NCBI GenBank assembly: GCA_017525915.1
Contig: JAFXSC010000022.1
Location: 248,001 to 312,000 of the forward strand
Direction: 5' to 3'
Source: Ruminococcus sp.
GTDB lineage: Bacteria; Bacillota; Clostridia; Oscillospirales; Ruminococcaceae
DNA length: 64,000 nt
A program made the translations under genes and the position numbers. Numbering within the stretch: position 1 is the first letter of the stretch; the number at the start of each line of letters is the position of its first letter. Below the pieces are notes generated by a model. It did no database searches. It worked only from the letters and a program-made list of their open reading frames with translations, and had not been told where the DNA came from. Positions 25,801-33,120 of this stretch are shown here, one piece after another.

Positions 25801-26835
25801 ACAGCTGACATATCCTGCTTCCGCATCAATATTCACCGGCTCATAAATGCTGTCAAATTTGTATTCAAGAGGCTCACCGTCTTCATTGGTCATGAGAGCT
25901 TCAAGCGACGGGAATTCTATGATTCCATCGAATACAAAAAACGGTATTTCCTCAAAATCCTTATTGAACGTCGAGTTCTGTCTGAGAGTAAGATCAATAA
26001 TAGGATAATTCCAGTTAAAATCAAATGTATCCGGAATAGGATCTTTTATTACTTTGAACACAAGAGTTGCAAGAACGCCGTTGCTGGTATTGTTTTCATC
26101 GGAAAGATCGTCCCAGTTCAGAATATATGGAACAACATCCGTTGACTTGCTTGTCATAAATACAGAATCGCCGAGTACTCCCCCATCGCGCACCTCGAGA
26201 AGTTCAAAGAACTCCGTCGGATAAGTGAACTCAAGACTCATGGCAGCGAGTCCGGGATTATTGTACATATTTATGTCAAGCTCAACTATATCCCCCTTTA
26301 CTGCATAAGCTGAATCGCATTCAAGCGTAGGATCATCTGGATTATAGCGAATCTTAACATCACCATTCTGGACGCCAAACGGTACCGTTTCAAGCTTTGA
26401 ATTGAGCGTAGCCGATTTGTCTATATGTGCTATTATGGAAGCTTCACCCTCAACAGCAGTATGTGCGCGGAAGTTGAGGTTTACAAGCACACCAGTTTCA
26501 GTATGATCTTCATCTTTGAAATCATCCCAGACAAGACGGCATGAACCTTCTTTCTGCTCAGAAGAAAGGAACTCAGCTCCATCAAAGAGCTTCCCGTCCT
26601 CAACGGAGACAAGATCCAGCAGATTGCTGTCATAGCTAAGGTCAATAGCCATAGATATTACTCCGGGATTTTTATATATTTTTATAGGTACTGAAAAAGT
26701 CTTTCCGGAATAAACAGATCCACAGACAATCCTTATGTCACCCTCGGTCACATCTTCGTAAATTGCTCCGGCACTTAGTGAAATGCCTTGAAAAGCAAGG
26801 CAGACTGACAGGATAATAGATAATAGTCTTTTCAT
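22876..26835 (-). CDS. Two-cohesin, LRR, dockerin protein (adaptor scaffoldin-like)
   Basis: The 1319-residue protein has a signal peptide (residues 1-23) and two cohesin-like beta-sandwiches in tandem. The first (~33-162) has VYSGKTFSVPIKIYKNPGV, LSYDSNLLDLVSV and GVLVNLNFRA; the second (~170-307) has VKGDIVELDINMYNNPGL, TYPTEFFELLEV and GVLATLVFKV. A beta-propeller-like middle (~330-780), BspA-type LRRs (~790-1070), a Thr linker (~1079-1121), a lipocalin-like domain (~1128-1235) and a two-loop dockerin (~1238-1319: FGDIDGNGVINAVDASKIL, FDINGDGLITAVDASFVL) follow. Cohesins plus a dockerin in one chain is the layout of an adaptor scaffoldin. It lies 19 bp from the next dockerin gene, which is upstream on the same strand. 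Confidence 0.85.
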   Translation of the reverse strand: MKRLLSIILSVCLAFQGISLSAGAIYEDVTEGDIRIVCGSVYSGKTFSVPIKIYKNPGVISMAIDLSYDSNLLDLVSVEDGKLFDGAEFLSSEQKEGSCRLVWDDFKDEDHTETGVLVNLNFRAHTAVEGEASIIAHIDKSATLNSKLETVPFGVQNGDVKIRYNPDDPTLECDSAYAVKGDIVELDINMYNNPGLAAMSLEFTYPTEFFELLEVRDGGVLGDSVFMTSKSTDVVPYILNWDDLSDENNTSNGVLATLVFKVIKDPIPDTFDFNWNYPIIDLTLRQNSTFNKDFEEIPFFVFDGIIEFPSLEALMTNEDGEPLEYKFDSIYEPVNIDAEAGYVSCDGIRCTSYTDDTTFNNGFGYNGDNDCLHEIVSPDGSIYAMIKCDSSFIFIPEDSTRDIVTISKEGWKIGSVVFDDDGCLYALWGRKLTNADVKNDDQLCSLSLVKYDSSFKEISELQLPVSETQSLSPFTFGNAALGYKAGIVFAAYDTLWTRSEDGLNHQGLCYLAVRAETMKLITVNTWQGSHSFGVSMIPTSYGFTLIQMGDAVSRGIVMNHYGIFHGRIFDEPAFDSENGYRNVFHSNGVYGSISEQLDGNTTYTHMGGIATSKHTFAIAGKAERVYSNIEHDNSPYATDKYDVFVRLLNHNGNGNGLGGEKRIDGESSKAIDNNVVWLTECNKEEQAGAVKVVTLGDGAYCVLWEKFVNGVFENVHYVILDEYGSELRPESIIQGARLSDNSTQPFVDGYKLTWAVAYGEENKLAWYSADLAGIPGTISAGNYETIIENGLTFRIYSDHAELEECDSEAQGSVIIPDKVNSVPVTKIRYAAFYSCKEITSVKIPDSVVVIGDRAFGACTSLESINIPENVAEIGSSAFVPYIRSGAYFGRPDALGVNSITVSTANKHYTSVDGVLYNKDKTVLIAYPSAKSDNEYAIPDGVVRIDKEAFYGAYNLDKVIFPDTLKRIESGVFEFCVCIDEVELPSGLKYLGGSAFSNTRSLSSIVIPASVEAIDDYAFFYTGAEMITIMNPNCAIFDSRMTFTDNNEHNYSGVIRGYEGSTAQAYAEKYGCTFESLGKITTSSTTSTTTTTTTSTTTSTTTTSTTTTTTTTSTSTTSTTTLKYNSVMDERILGSWIVSKSINTDTGESLLDLSAADYILSFNDDFTGTMVIVEKSGAKREEVMFWTADEKTAGGKDKVAVYGDGDTIPTVIDLNTMTFTDTNPKYVYYLEKRGEPASKFGDIDGNGVINAVDASKILVKCAELSAPDAELPGDDVIAKFDINGDGLITAVDASFVLAYCADLADDPDLKIKDFIASRKK

Positions 26836-26853
26836 TTGCAGCCTCCGTTCAAA

Positions 26854-29800
26854 TTACTTGAGTGTGATATCCCATCCGCCTGCAAGGAATCTGCGGAGGA
26901 TTATCAGATCCTTCATATCGAATGAGCTGTCGCCGTTGACGTCTGCGTTTTTAAGAACTATTTTATTATCCCAGCCGGCAATGGCTTCTCTCATCATTAC
27001 TACGTCCTTGAGGTCGACGCTTCCGTCCTCATTGACATCGCCGGGGAATTTCCAGCACTGTCCGTTTTTGAAATCGTACTGTTCGGGATTCTGAGTCATA
27101 ACTATGTAATTCAGGAATGATTCACCATAGCTCTCAAAGCTTATTGTCTGCTTCTTTTCGCCGGAAAGAATAGTAGTATGGGTACCGCTCGGAGCAAATG
27201 CAGCTGCTGAACCGTCAGCCTTCTGAGTCAAGTCACCCTTTATCTCGAGCACACCTGCGGTCATCGGACTTGTTTTTTTAGCAATAGTCAGGAAATTGCC
27301 TTCAACGAGCATATAATCATTTTCATTTTCCATCTTGATGAAGCCGTCAGAAGGGCGTTTTACCGCTGAATCATAATTGCTCAGTGCCATGTAATCGCCT
27401 GTGATGCTGAGTTTGCCGTTATCAATGTTCAGAGTTCCTCCGCTGTGTATGATATCACCATCAATACTCAGGCTATGACCATTGAGAGATAACGACTCAG
27501 CTTTATAGTCATCTGAATCTGCAATAACTACATCACCTTTAATTGCAGCATCGCTGTCAAGTAACGTCTGTACAATTATCAGCTTGTCACCTATCATATT
27601 GAGCTTTCCGCTGCCTGCCTTCAAGCTGTCGCACAGCAGCTCGCCGCTTACAGTAAGTACATTTTTTGACGGATCTTTCACCGTTACCGATGATGCGTGA
27701 ACTTTACTGTTAGTATCAAATCTACTATCGGAATTACCGCTGAATACAATCGAAGTATTCTTGAGGCAGGTATTTTTGCCGAAACTAAGATCGCCGCCGC
27801 AAATCAGCATGCCTTCACCTTGCACAACACCTGTATCGATAACCATATCCCCTGTGGTTTCAACTGAAGAATTCTTGTCTCTGAAATTAAAAGCGTCATT
27901 ACCATTCTGAGCATTTACAGTTATTTTGCTGGTTTTTACTGTACTCTGAGAAATGTCAATCCCACTGCGGATTGACATTTCTTTCGCAGACACAGCTGCG
28001 CCGATAAGAGTCAGACAGTTGGCCGAATAATCGCGTTCCGATGTAATGAGATCTCCTGTGACCGTCATTACAGTACCGTCAAGAGAAAGCTCTCCGTTAA
28101 TAGTTGCAGAACCTGAAATATCGATTGTCTGAGCTTTGGTCGAAGTTCTGCTAAAGAAAGAACAGTCCCCTTCAATACTGAGTGCGGGAGTTTTTAGTGT
28201 GCCAAACGAAAGATCTGCTCCATAAGAAAGAATACTGAGCTTATCACTGCCGCAATCCACTTGTGAAGCTCTGAAGGCTCCTTCAGCTGTCAGCTTGCGC
28301 CTGCCGGCATTCTCAACAGTAAGTGATGAAAGATCAGAACGAGTATCCATTTGAACAGAGACGTCTTCAGCTCCGGCAAGCGTACTAATTATACCGCTTC
28401 CGAATTCTGTATTCTTTAGTGATACATCGCCTTTGAATACAATTTCTCCCTCATCTATATCATAAGCGTTATCAAATGCTGCTTTTCCGCCAACTATAAG
28501 CTTTCCATTTGAATCATTCATTCTTATGATACCTGCCCCATTAAAATCTTCCCGGACATCAAGAACTCCTGAATTCAATTCAAAATTACCGTCAATAACA
28601 CAACTGCCCTTGACTGTAATAACAGACTTGTCTGCGTCAGTGCTTTCATTATTATTGAAATTACCGTCAATATTAATATTGATACCTGACGCTTCTCCGA
28701 GACGGCCAGTAATGCTTCCTGTTATGTTGACAGTCTTGGCGCTGAACTTGTTGATTTCAAAAACTGTGCTGTCATCATCACAGGCAGCTGTGATATTCAG
28801 GGAATCGCCGTCACCGCTCAGCGTGCCGCCGATTCTGAGCATATTTACAACAAGTTCACGCTTGTCAGAATACCTGACTTCAACATTGGCAAGTTCTGCT
28901 TCCCTCAGATCAGCCTGCTGATCAGTGCTTCCGGAGAATAATATCTTATGGCTGTCACGCGTATTCAGCCCAATAGCTTTCAGATCACCTTTGAATTCCA
29001 TAGTTCCGGCAAAGTGATCTCCGTATACTTCACTCAGATCTGCTTTTCCGTTAACGCAAAGATAGTCTGATTTATTCGTCATTTCTATCCTGGAATATTC
29101 AGCATTAAGATCGCCATCTATCAAAACAGAACCTTTGTTGAAGCTGAGAGAACCTTCGTCCCTGATAGTCAGTCCATTTTTAAGGATCAGCTTATGACCG
29201 TTAAGGTCAAGATTTCTTAATATAAGCATATCCTTTTCAACAGTGAGATCAGAAGTCAGTTTCTGATCGCCGCGGATCAGTATTGGTGCAGTTTTAAGAA
29301 TACTGAGAATATTCTTATATTCAGCCTCAGTGACATAGAGTCTCTCATGGAATTCATCGTTATCCTTTTTGAACCAGCCCAGATCAATTGCATTCTTCCA
29401 CTTGTCATCGGAATCAATGCCCAGTGCCCAATCCAATGTATAGGTAACAAAATCTCGATCCGCCGGCTTATCCGGATAGAATTCGGAATCATATGTGTTT
29501 ATGGCACCAAGAGCCGAAAGCGAAGTTATCTCATCAGCATAGCTGCAGCCTTCAAGATCATCATAATAACTCTTTTCTTTAACAGTTGAAGGGTCAAATC
29601 CTATCGCAGAAGCGACCTCATGGACAAACTCTGCCCTTGTAACAAACTTGGCATCCTTGTTGTAATACTTTCCAACAGGGAAATATGAATCATTCCAGAG
29701 AACACTTCTGATGATATCTGCATCGTCAGAGTTGATAACTCCGTCGGCATTTACATCAGCCTGCGGCGGCATTTTTGCAACCGCATCTTCATCGTCAAAT

Positions 29801-30021
29801 GCGTTGATATCGTCATCATCCAATTCGCCGTCACTGTTTACGTCTCCGGTCAGCACCTTTGAAGCTGAGCTGGATACTCTTGGATTAGTTACTTTTTCTG
29901 CTTCCAGAACCGTGAAGTTTCTGACGCTATCAGCAGCTATTCCGCAATCAAACGGAGCTGTCTGAAAGCTCAGGATAGCCGCCAACGCAGCAGAAAAAGC
30001 CTTGATCGTACATTTTTTCAT
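26854..30021 (-). CDS. Secreted beta-helix protein with SLH-like segment and dockerin pairs at both ends
   Basis: The 1055-residue protein has a signal peptide (residues ~1-29). Calcium-loop pairs resembling a dockerin follow at ~58-110 (GDVNSDGELDDDDINAF, ADVNADGVINSDDADIIRSV), then an SLH-like segment (~115-205: FVTRAEFVHEVASAIGF, YADEITSLSALGAIN). A long region (~230-985) holds recurring short units such as IDGDLN, ITGSITG and VTGDLI, typical of right-handed beta-helix adhesins. A second dockerin-like pair closes the chain (GDVNEDGSVDLKDVVMMREA, ADVNGDSSFDMKDLIILRRF). It is probably a surface structural or adhesion protein. No enzymatic motif was recognised. Confidence 0.82.
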   Translation of the reverse strand: MKKCTIKAFSAALAAILSFQTAPFDCGIAADSVRNFTVLEAEKVTNPRVSSSASKVLTGDVNSDGELDDDDINAFDDEDAVAKMPPQADVNADGVINSDDADIIRSVLWNDSYFPVGKYYNKDAKFVTRAEFVHEVASAIGFDPSTVKEKSYYDDLEGCSYADEITSLSALGAINTYDSEFYPDKPADRDFVTYTLDWALGIDSDDKWKNAIDLGWFKKDNDEFHERLYVTEAEYKNILSILKTAPILIRGDQKLTSDLTVEKDMLILRNLDLNGHKLILKNGLTIRDEGSLSFNKGSVLIDGDLNAEYSRIEMTNKSDYLCVNGKADLSEVYGDHFAGTMEFKGDLKAIGLNTRDSHKILFSGSTDQQADLREAELANVEVRYSDKRELVVNMLRIGGTLSGDGDSLNITAACDDDSTVFEINKFSAKTVNITGSITGRLGEASGININIDGNFNNNESTDADKSVITVKGSCVIDGNFELNSGVLDVREDFNGAGIIRMNDSNGKLIVGGKAAFDNAYDIDEGEIVFKGDVSLKNTEFGSGIISTLAGAEDVSVQMDTRSDLSSLTVENAGRRKLTAEGAFRASQVDCGSDKLSILSYGADLSFGTLKTPALSIEGDCSFFSRTSTKAQTIDISGSATINGELSLDGTVMTVTGDLITSERDYSANCLTLIGAAVSAKEMSIRSGIDISQSTVKTSKITVNAQNGNDAFNFRDKNSSVETTGDMVIDTGVVQGEGMLICGGDLSFGKNTCLKNTSIVFSGNSDSRFDTNSKVHASSVTVKDPSKNVLTVSGELLCDSLKAGSGKLNMIGDKLIIVQTLLDSDAAIKGDVVIADSDDYKAESLSLNGHSLSIDGDIIHSGGTLNIDNGKLSITGDYMALSNYDSAVKRPSDGFIKMENENDYMLVEGNFLTIAKKTSPMTAGVLEIKGDLTQKADGSAAAFAPSGTHTTILSGEKKQTISFESYGESFLNYIVMTQNPEQYDFKNGQCWKFPGDVNEDGSVDLKDVVMMREAIAGWDNKIVLKNADVNGDSSFDMKDLIILRRFLAGGWDITLK

Positions 30022-30133
30022 AATTCCACCTTTCTCCGTACAAAAGCACAGATAGATATTATAGATAATTATACATCAAATCATCTCAAGCGTCAACAGT
30101 TTCAGAACAACAACTCAAAGCGATACAAATCAA

Positions 30134-30157
30134 AGAGGGCCGCAAATGCGGTCCTCT
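30134..30157 (-). terminator. Hairpin after the broken dockerin gene
   Basis: AGAGGGCCGC / GCGGTCCTCT stem with one G-U pair and an AAAT loop. A degenerate copy occurs downstream of the intact cohesin/dockerin gene at ~22850, showing that the duplicated block included the terminator. Confidence 0.6.
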
Positions 30158-30164
30158 CAGCTTT

Positions 30165-30554
30165 TATTTCTTTCTTGATGCGATAAAGTCCTAGATCTTC
30201 AGGTCGGGATTATCCGCAAGGTCGGCGCAATATGAAAGCACGAACGAAGCATCGACGGCTGTAATCAGCCCGTCGCCGTTTATGTCGAATGCTGAGATCC
30301 TCCGCTGAAACATCGGGAATGGCATTGATACTGTCGTCCGTCAGTATTGCTGTACCATTAAACCAATTCACTGCATATGTGCAATAGGTATTGGTCGCTT
30401 TGACCTGTGCAATTTGTGCTTCGGTCAAAAGACTTGACTGCATTGCGCTGTCAAGATAATTCTGCACGCTGTAAGTTTTCGTATCGTTTTCATATTCCGT
30501 TTGTTTAAAAATGTAAATATACGGTATCAAAGGAAGATAGTTGCCAATAATCAT
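30165..30554 (-). pseudogene. Frameshifted 3' remnant of a dockerin protein
   Basis: At 30165-30290 the minus strand encodes the second dockerin loop (FDINGDGLITAVDASFVL) and tail, nearly identical to the end of the cohesin gene at 22876. A TAG stop (30191-30193) replaces the Lys codon in DLKIKDFIASRKK. Immediately upstream, a different frame (30210-30554) encodes a Tyr-rich module (TYSVQNYLDSAMQS, VKATNTYCTYAVNWFN) of the kind that precedes dockerins in Ruminococcus surface proteins. The two frames join out of register near 30290, and the first dockerin loop is missing. The gene is therefore broken by a frameshift or deletion plus a nonsense change. Confidence 0.72.
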
Positions 30555-30696
30555 TAATTATTCCATCACAGGTCTGCCCTAAAAGTCCTACCTGTTTTGC
30601 TACTAGTGTTTTTATTCTATTGCCATCAGTGAGTGGGGCGTAATTCTCACGAGTGAGTTTTATTGGATTGCGTACTATACAACCGAAATGCTTCAT
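30505..30696 (-). CDS. Short ORF with strong ribosome site, unknown or truncated
   Basis: The 63-codon frame starts MKHFGCIVRNPIKLTRENY and ends DTVYLHF. A very good AAGGAGGT lies 5 nt before the ATG. It overlaps the start of the broken dockerin module in another frame, so it may be the frameshifted N-terminal piece of that gene or an independent small protein. No family was recognised. A 13-bp hairpin lies 20 bp upstream of its ATG, close to the ribosome site. Confidence 0.4.
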   Translation of the reverse strand: MKHFGCIVRNPIKLTRENYAPLTDGNRIKTLVAKQVGLLGQTCDGIINDYWQLSSFDTVYLHF

Positions 30697-30716
30697 AGAG
30701 TACCTCCTTGAATACA

Positions 30717-30749
30717 AAAAGAGACACCCTTAAATTGGGTGTCTCTTTT
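30717..30749. terminator. Bidirectional hairpin terminator
   Basis: A perfect 13-bp stem (AAAAGAGACACCC / GGGTGTCTCTTTT) with a 7-nt loop lies downstream of the Thr-rich lipoprotein gene and ends in a T-run in either direction. Confidence 0.8.
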
Positions 30750-30792
30750 ACCTAATTATTGATTAATACTCACTTATTTAATGATTTGTTTA

Positions 30793-31344
30793 TTATTTCC
30801 AATGTAACTCTGGAATATCTTCCATATCGCTAGGATCATAAACCTCATCGTCTGGGTCATATGGTGGTGTATATGTACTATCACCGCCACCACCTGATGG
30901 AGGTGTCACTACAGGAGGCTGTGTTGGTGTTTCTACTGGTGGTGTGTAAACCGGCTGTGTTGTCTGCTGCTGTGGAGGCTCTACATACTGAGGTGTTCCG
31001 CCACCGCCGTTATTGTTGTTTCCACCATTACCTGTGTTTCCGTTGTCCTGAGGCTGCTGTGCTGCCTGTGTGGTGGTTGTCTGCGTCTCTGTGGTTGTAG
31101 GAACTGTGGTCTCAACGTGGTTTGTTGTCGTTGATGTGGTTACGGGCTTGGTCGTGGTTTGGGTTGTAGTAATAGCTGATGTCGTTGTTGTAATACTTGT
31201 TGTTGTAACGGCAGTCGTTGTCGGTGTTCTTGTTTCTGAATTATCTGAATTGCTGTCTTTATTGCAAGAAAAAGCGATAAACACGACTAATCCTAAAGTG
31301 CAGAGCAAAACCGCTGCTGCTATTATTATTCTTTTTTCTTTCAT
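30793..31344 (-). CDS. Thr/Pro/Gly-rich putative lipoprotein
   Basis: The ~183-residue protein starts MKEKRIIIAAAVLLC. The ATG at 31344 was chosen because GGGGG lies 8 nt upstream; a further in-frame ATG upstream would contain that site. A hydrophobic segment ends at FIAFSC, a plausible lipobox. The rest is low complexity: Thr runs (~25-80), a Gln/Asn/Gly-rich stretch with NGGNNNNGGGG, and Pro/Thr-rich sequence ending in acidic DDEVYDPSDMEDIPELHWK. No enzymatic domain is visible. The Thr linker resembles those of the neighbouring dockerin proteins, so a wall-spanning spacer or anchor is plausible. Confidence 0.65.
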   Translation of the reverse strand: MKEKRIIIAAAVLLCTLGLVVFIAFSCNKDSNSDNSETRTPTTTAVTTTSITTTTSAITTTQTTTKPVTTSTTTNHVETTVPTTTETQTTTTQAAQQPQDNGNTGNGGNNNNGGGGTPQYVEPPQQQTTQPVYTPPVETPTQPPVVTPPSGGGGDSTYTPPYDPDDEVYDPSDMEDIPELHWK

Positions 31345-31382
31345 TATAATTCCCCCTTGCAAATTCAGTATATCAAAATAGT

Positions 31383-31700
31383 ATCATAAAGTCAATATGT
31401 GATGAATAAATCCTGACACTTTGATACAAGCTATTATATCACATAAAATGATGTGTGTCAATCGCATTTTGATGTTTTTTACAAGGTTTACTATTATTCA
31501 AAATCGCATTATGCTTATATTATAAAGCATTGCGAGGTTATGATTTGAAGGCAAACAACTCATTTTCTAATTTCCAGTATCCGTTTTTCCCTAAGAATCG
31601 AAGGAAATCGCACTTTGCTCGTGTCACACTTGGTGTCACACTACATTGAAAAACACCTCAAATGCACGAAATTCAATTCCTAATACGGAAATCATTATCA
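31383..31700. other. AT-rich intergenic region with a short conserved-looking frame
   Basis: No full gene was seen. On the minus strand 31538-31639 reads VTPSVTRAKCDFLRFLGKN and continues with an aromatic/charged tail to a TAA. A direct repeat AGTGTGACAC occurs twice at its 5' end. The piece may be the tail of a degraded gene beside the tRNA. Confidence 0.3.
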
Positions 31701-31702
31701 CA

Positions 31703-31748
31703 AGAGAAAGCCTATATTTCCACGTTTGCAGAAATATAGGCTTTCTAA
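31703..31748 (-). terminator. Terminator after tRNA-Pro
   Basis: A 14-bp stem (GAAAGCCTATATTT / AAATATAGGCTTTC) lies directly after the tRNA 3' end on the minus strand. Confidence 0.7.
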
Positions 31749-31749
31749 A

Positions 31750-31826
31750 TGGTCGAGGTGACAGGATTTGAACCTGCGGCCCCTACGTCCCGAACGTAGT
31801 ACTCTACCAAACTGAGCCACACCTCG
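31750..31826 (-). tRNA. tRNA-Pro (anticodon CGG)
   Basis: A cloverleaf forms on the minus strand. The acceptor pairs CGAGGTG/CACCTCG, the anticodon stem is CTACG/CGTAG with loop TTCGGGA giving anticodon CGG, the T-arm contains GGTTCAAATCC, and CCA is encoded. It reads CCG codons. Confidence 0.95.
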
Positions 31827-31901
31827 ACAACATAATAATTATACTACATTTATCGGATAAAGTCAATAGGTAAAGCCTTATATGATATATATTTTTATAT
31901 T

Positions 31902-32978
31902 TTAACCATACACTCCAACATCTTCGTTCTTCATCGCCGTCTTTCTTGCATACATTATCGCATCTGCCTTTTTGAGCACTTCGTTTATATCCATACCCTT
32001 GTGGTACTCCTCATAGCCTATCGCCACGCTGTATTCCTTGACGGTTACAGCATCGTCGATCCTGTCAGCAATATCCTTGACTTCACCAGCATTCATATCC
32101 GGACAGAGTATCACGAATTCATCGCCGCCCATTCTGTAAAAACGGCACCTGAGCGGTATAACAGACATCGCACTCTGGCTGACTGTGAGAATTGCACGGT
32201 CCCCGGCATCGTGTCCGAGGTTATCATTAATCTGTTTCAGTCCGTTGAGGTCCATAGATATGATGAACATATGCTGCTTCTGGAATATCTGGATATCCTT
32301 ATAGAAAGAGTGACGGTTCAGAGCGCCGGTCATTGCGTCATGTGTGAGAGTCTGCAAGCTGTAGAACATATAATAGAATGTGCAGCCCATAACAGCCATT
32401 CCGCTGATAAGGAACTTGTAGCCATAAAAAGTATTAAGTATCACCGCTGTGATGATCGCCGCACACAGTATTGTAATGAAGAAGCTTTCGCTGCGGAAAC
32501 CGAGGCGGTACTTAACGATCGAAGCATAGAACAGCACCACTATGTAGAGTGCGCTGAAATAGAACGGTATTGGCGAAAGAATCCCGAGTGACACCTCTCC
32601 GTCACTGTCAACTTCAAAGACACAGCTGTTGAATATACTGATAATACTGAGAATAATGTTAAAGGTCGCAAGTACTTGCAGAAGATATCGCATATGTTTG
32701 CCGATAACGCCGGTTATGAATATAAATGGCAGTATGACCGTACCGCTTATGGAATAGCTAATAGCGGTACATATCTTCAATGCGGTGACGTGCTCCCCTG
32801 TTCCCTGAAAACAGTAGGCAAAGACATTGGTAACGACCATGACGGTAGCAATAGAGTTGCCGAGAATAAATCTGAATTTTGTGACGCTGTTGAATGTCGA
32901 GTTGAAGACCATGAATATCATAAGGGTAATTGCCGTAATGAAAATGAGATAGCTCATCTGAAGCATTTCTTTGAACAT
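31902..32978 (-). CDS. Membrane-bound diguanylate cyclase (GGDEF)
   Basis: The ~358-residue protein has six to seven membrane helices (residues ~8-210) and a C-terminal GGDEF domain. SMDLNGLKQINDNLGHDAGD and RMGGDEFVILC are intact, so c-di-GMP synthesis is expected. No RxxD product-inhibition site is visible before GGDEF. The ATG at 32978 was chosen because AGGGGGG lies 6 nt upstream. It is monocistronic between tRNA-Pro and pta. The N-terminal sensor resembles no domain I can name. Confidence 0.92.
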   Translation of the reverse strand: MFKEMLQMSYLIFITAITLMIFMVFNSTFNSVTKFRFILGNSIATVMVVTNVFAYCFQGTGEHVTALKICTAISYSISGTVILPFIFITGVIGKHMRYLLQVLATFNIILSIISIFNSCVFEVDSDGEVSLGILSPIPFYFSALYIVVLFYASIVKYRLGFRSESFFITILCAAIITAVILNTFYGYKFLISGMAVMGCTFYYMFYSLQTLTHDAMTGALNRHSFYKDIQIFQKQHMFIISMDLNGLKQINDNLGHDAGDRAILTVSQSAMSVIPLRCRFYRMGGDEFVILCPDMNAGEVKDIADRIDDAVTVKEYSVAIGYEEYHKGMDINEVLKKADAIMYARKTAMKNEDVGVYG

Positions 32979-33073
32979 AGCTGCCCCCCTATTTGTCATT
33001 TTTTATAGTATAGCATACTTTCAGCAGAATTACAAGTAGAACTGTTATTTTTTCAACGATCTGTGAAAATAAA

Positions 33074-33103
33074 ACTGCCCCGGAGAATTCTCCGGGGCAG
33101 TTA
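33074..33103 (-). terminator. Terminator of pta
   Basis: A near-perfect GC-rich palindrome (AACTGCCCCGGAGA...CCGGGGCAGTT) is followed on the minus strand by TTTATTTT. Confidence 0.85.
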
Positions 33104-33120
33104 AACTGTTGAGTATCAGA

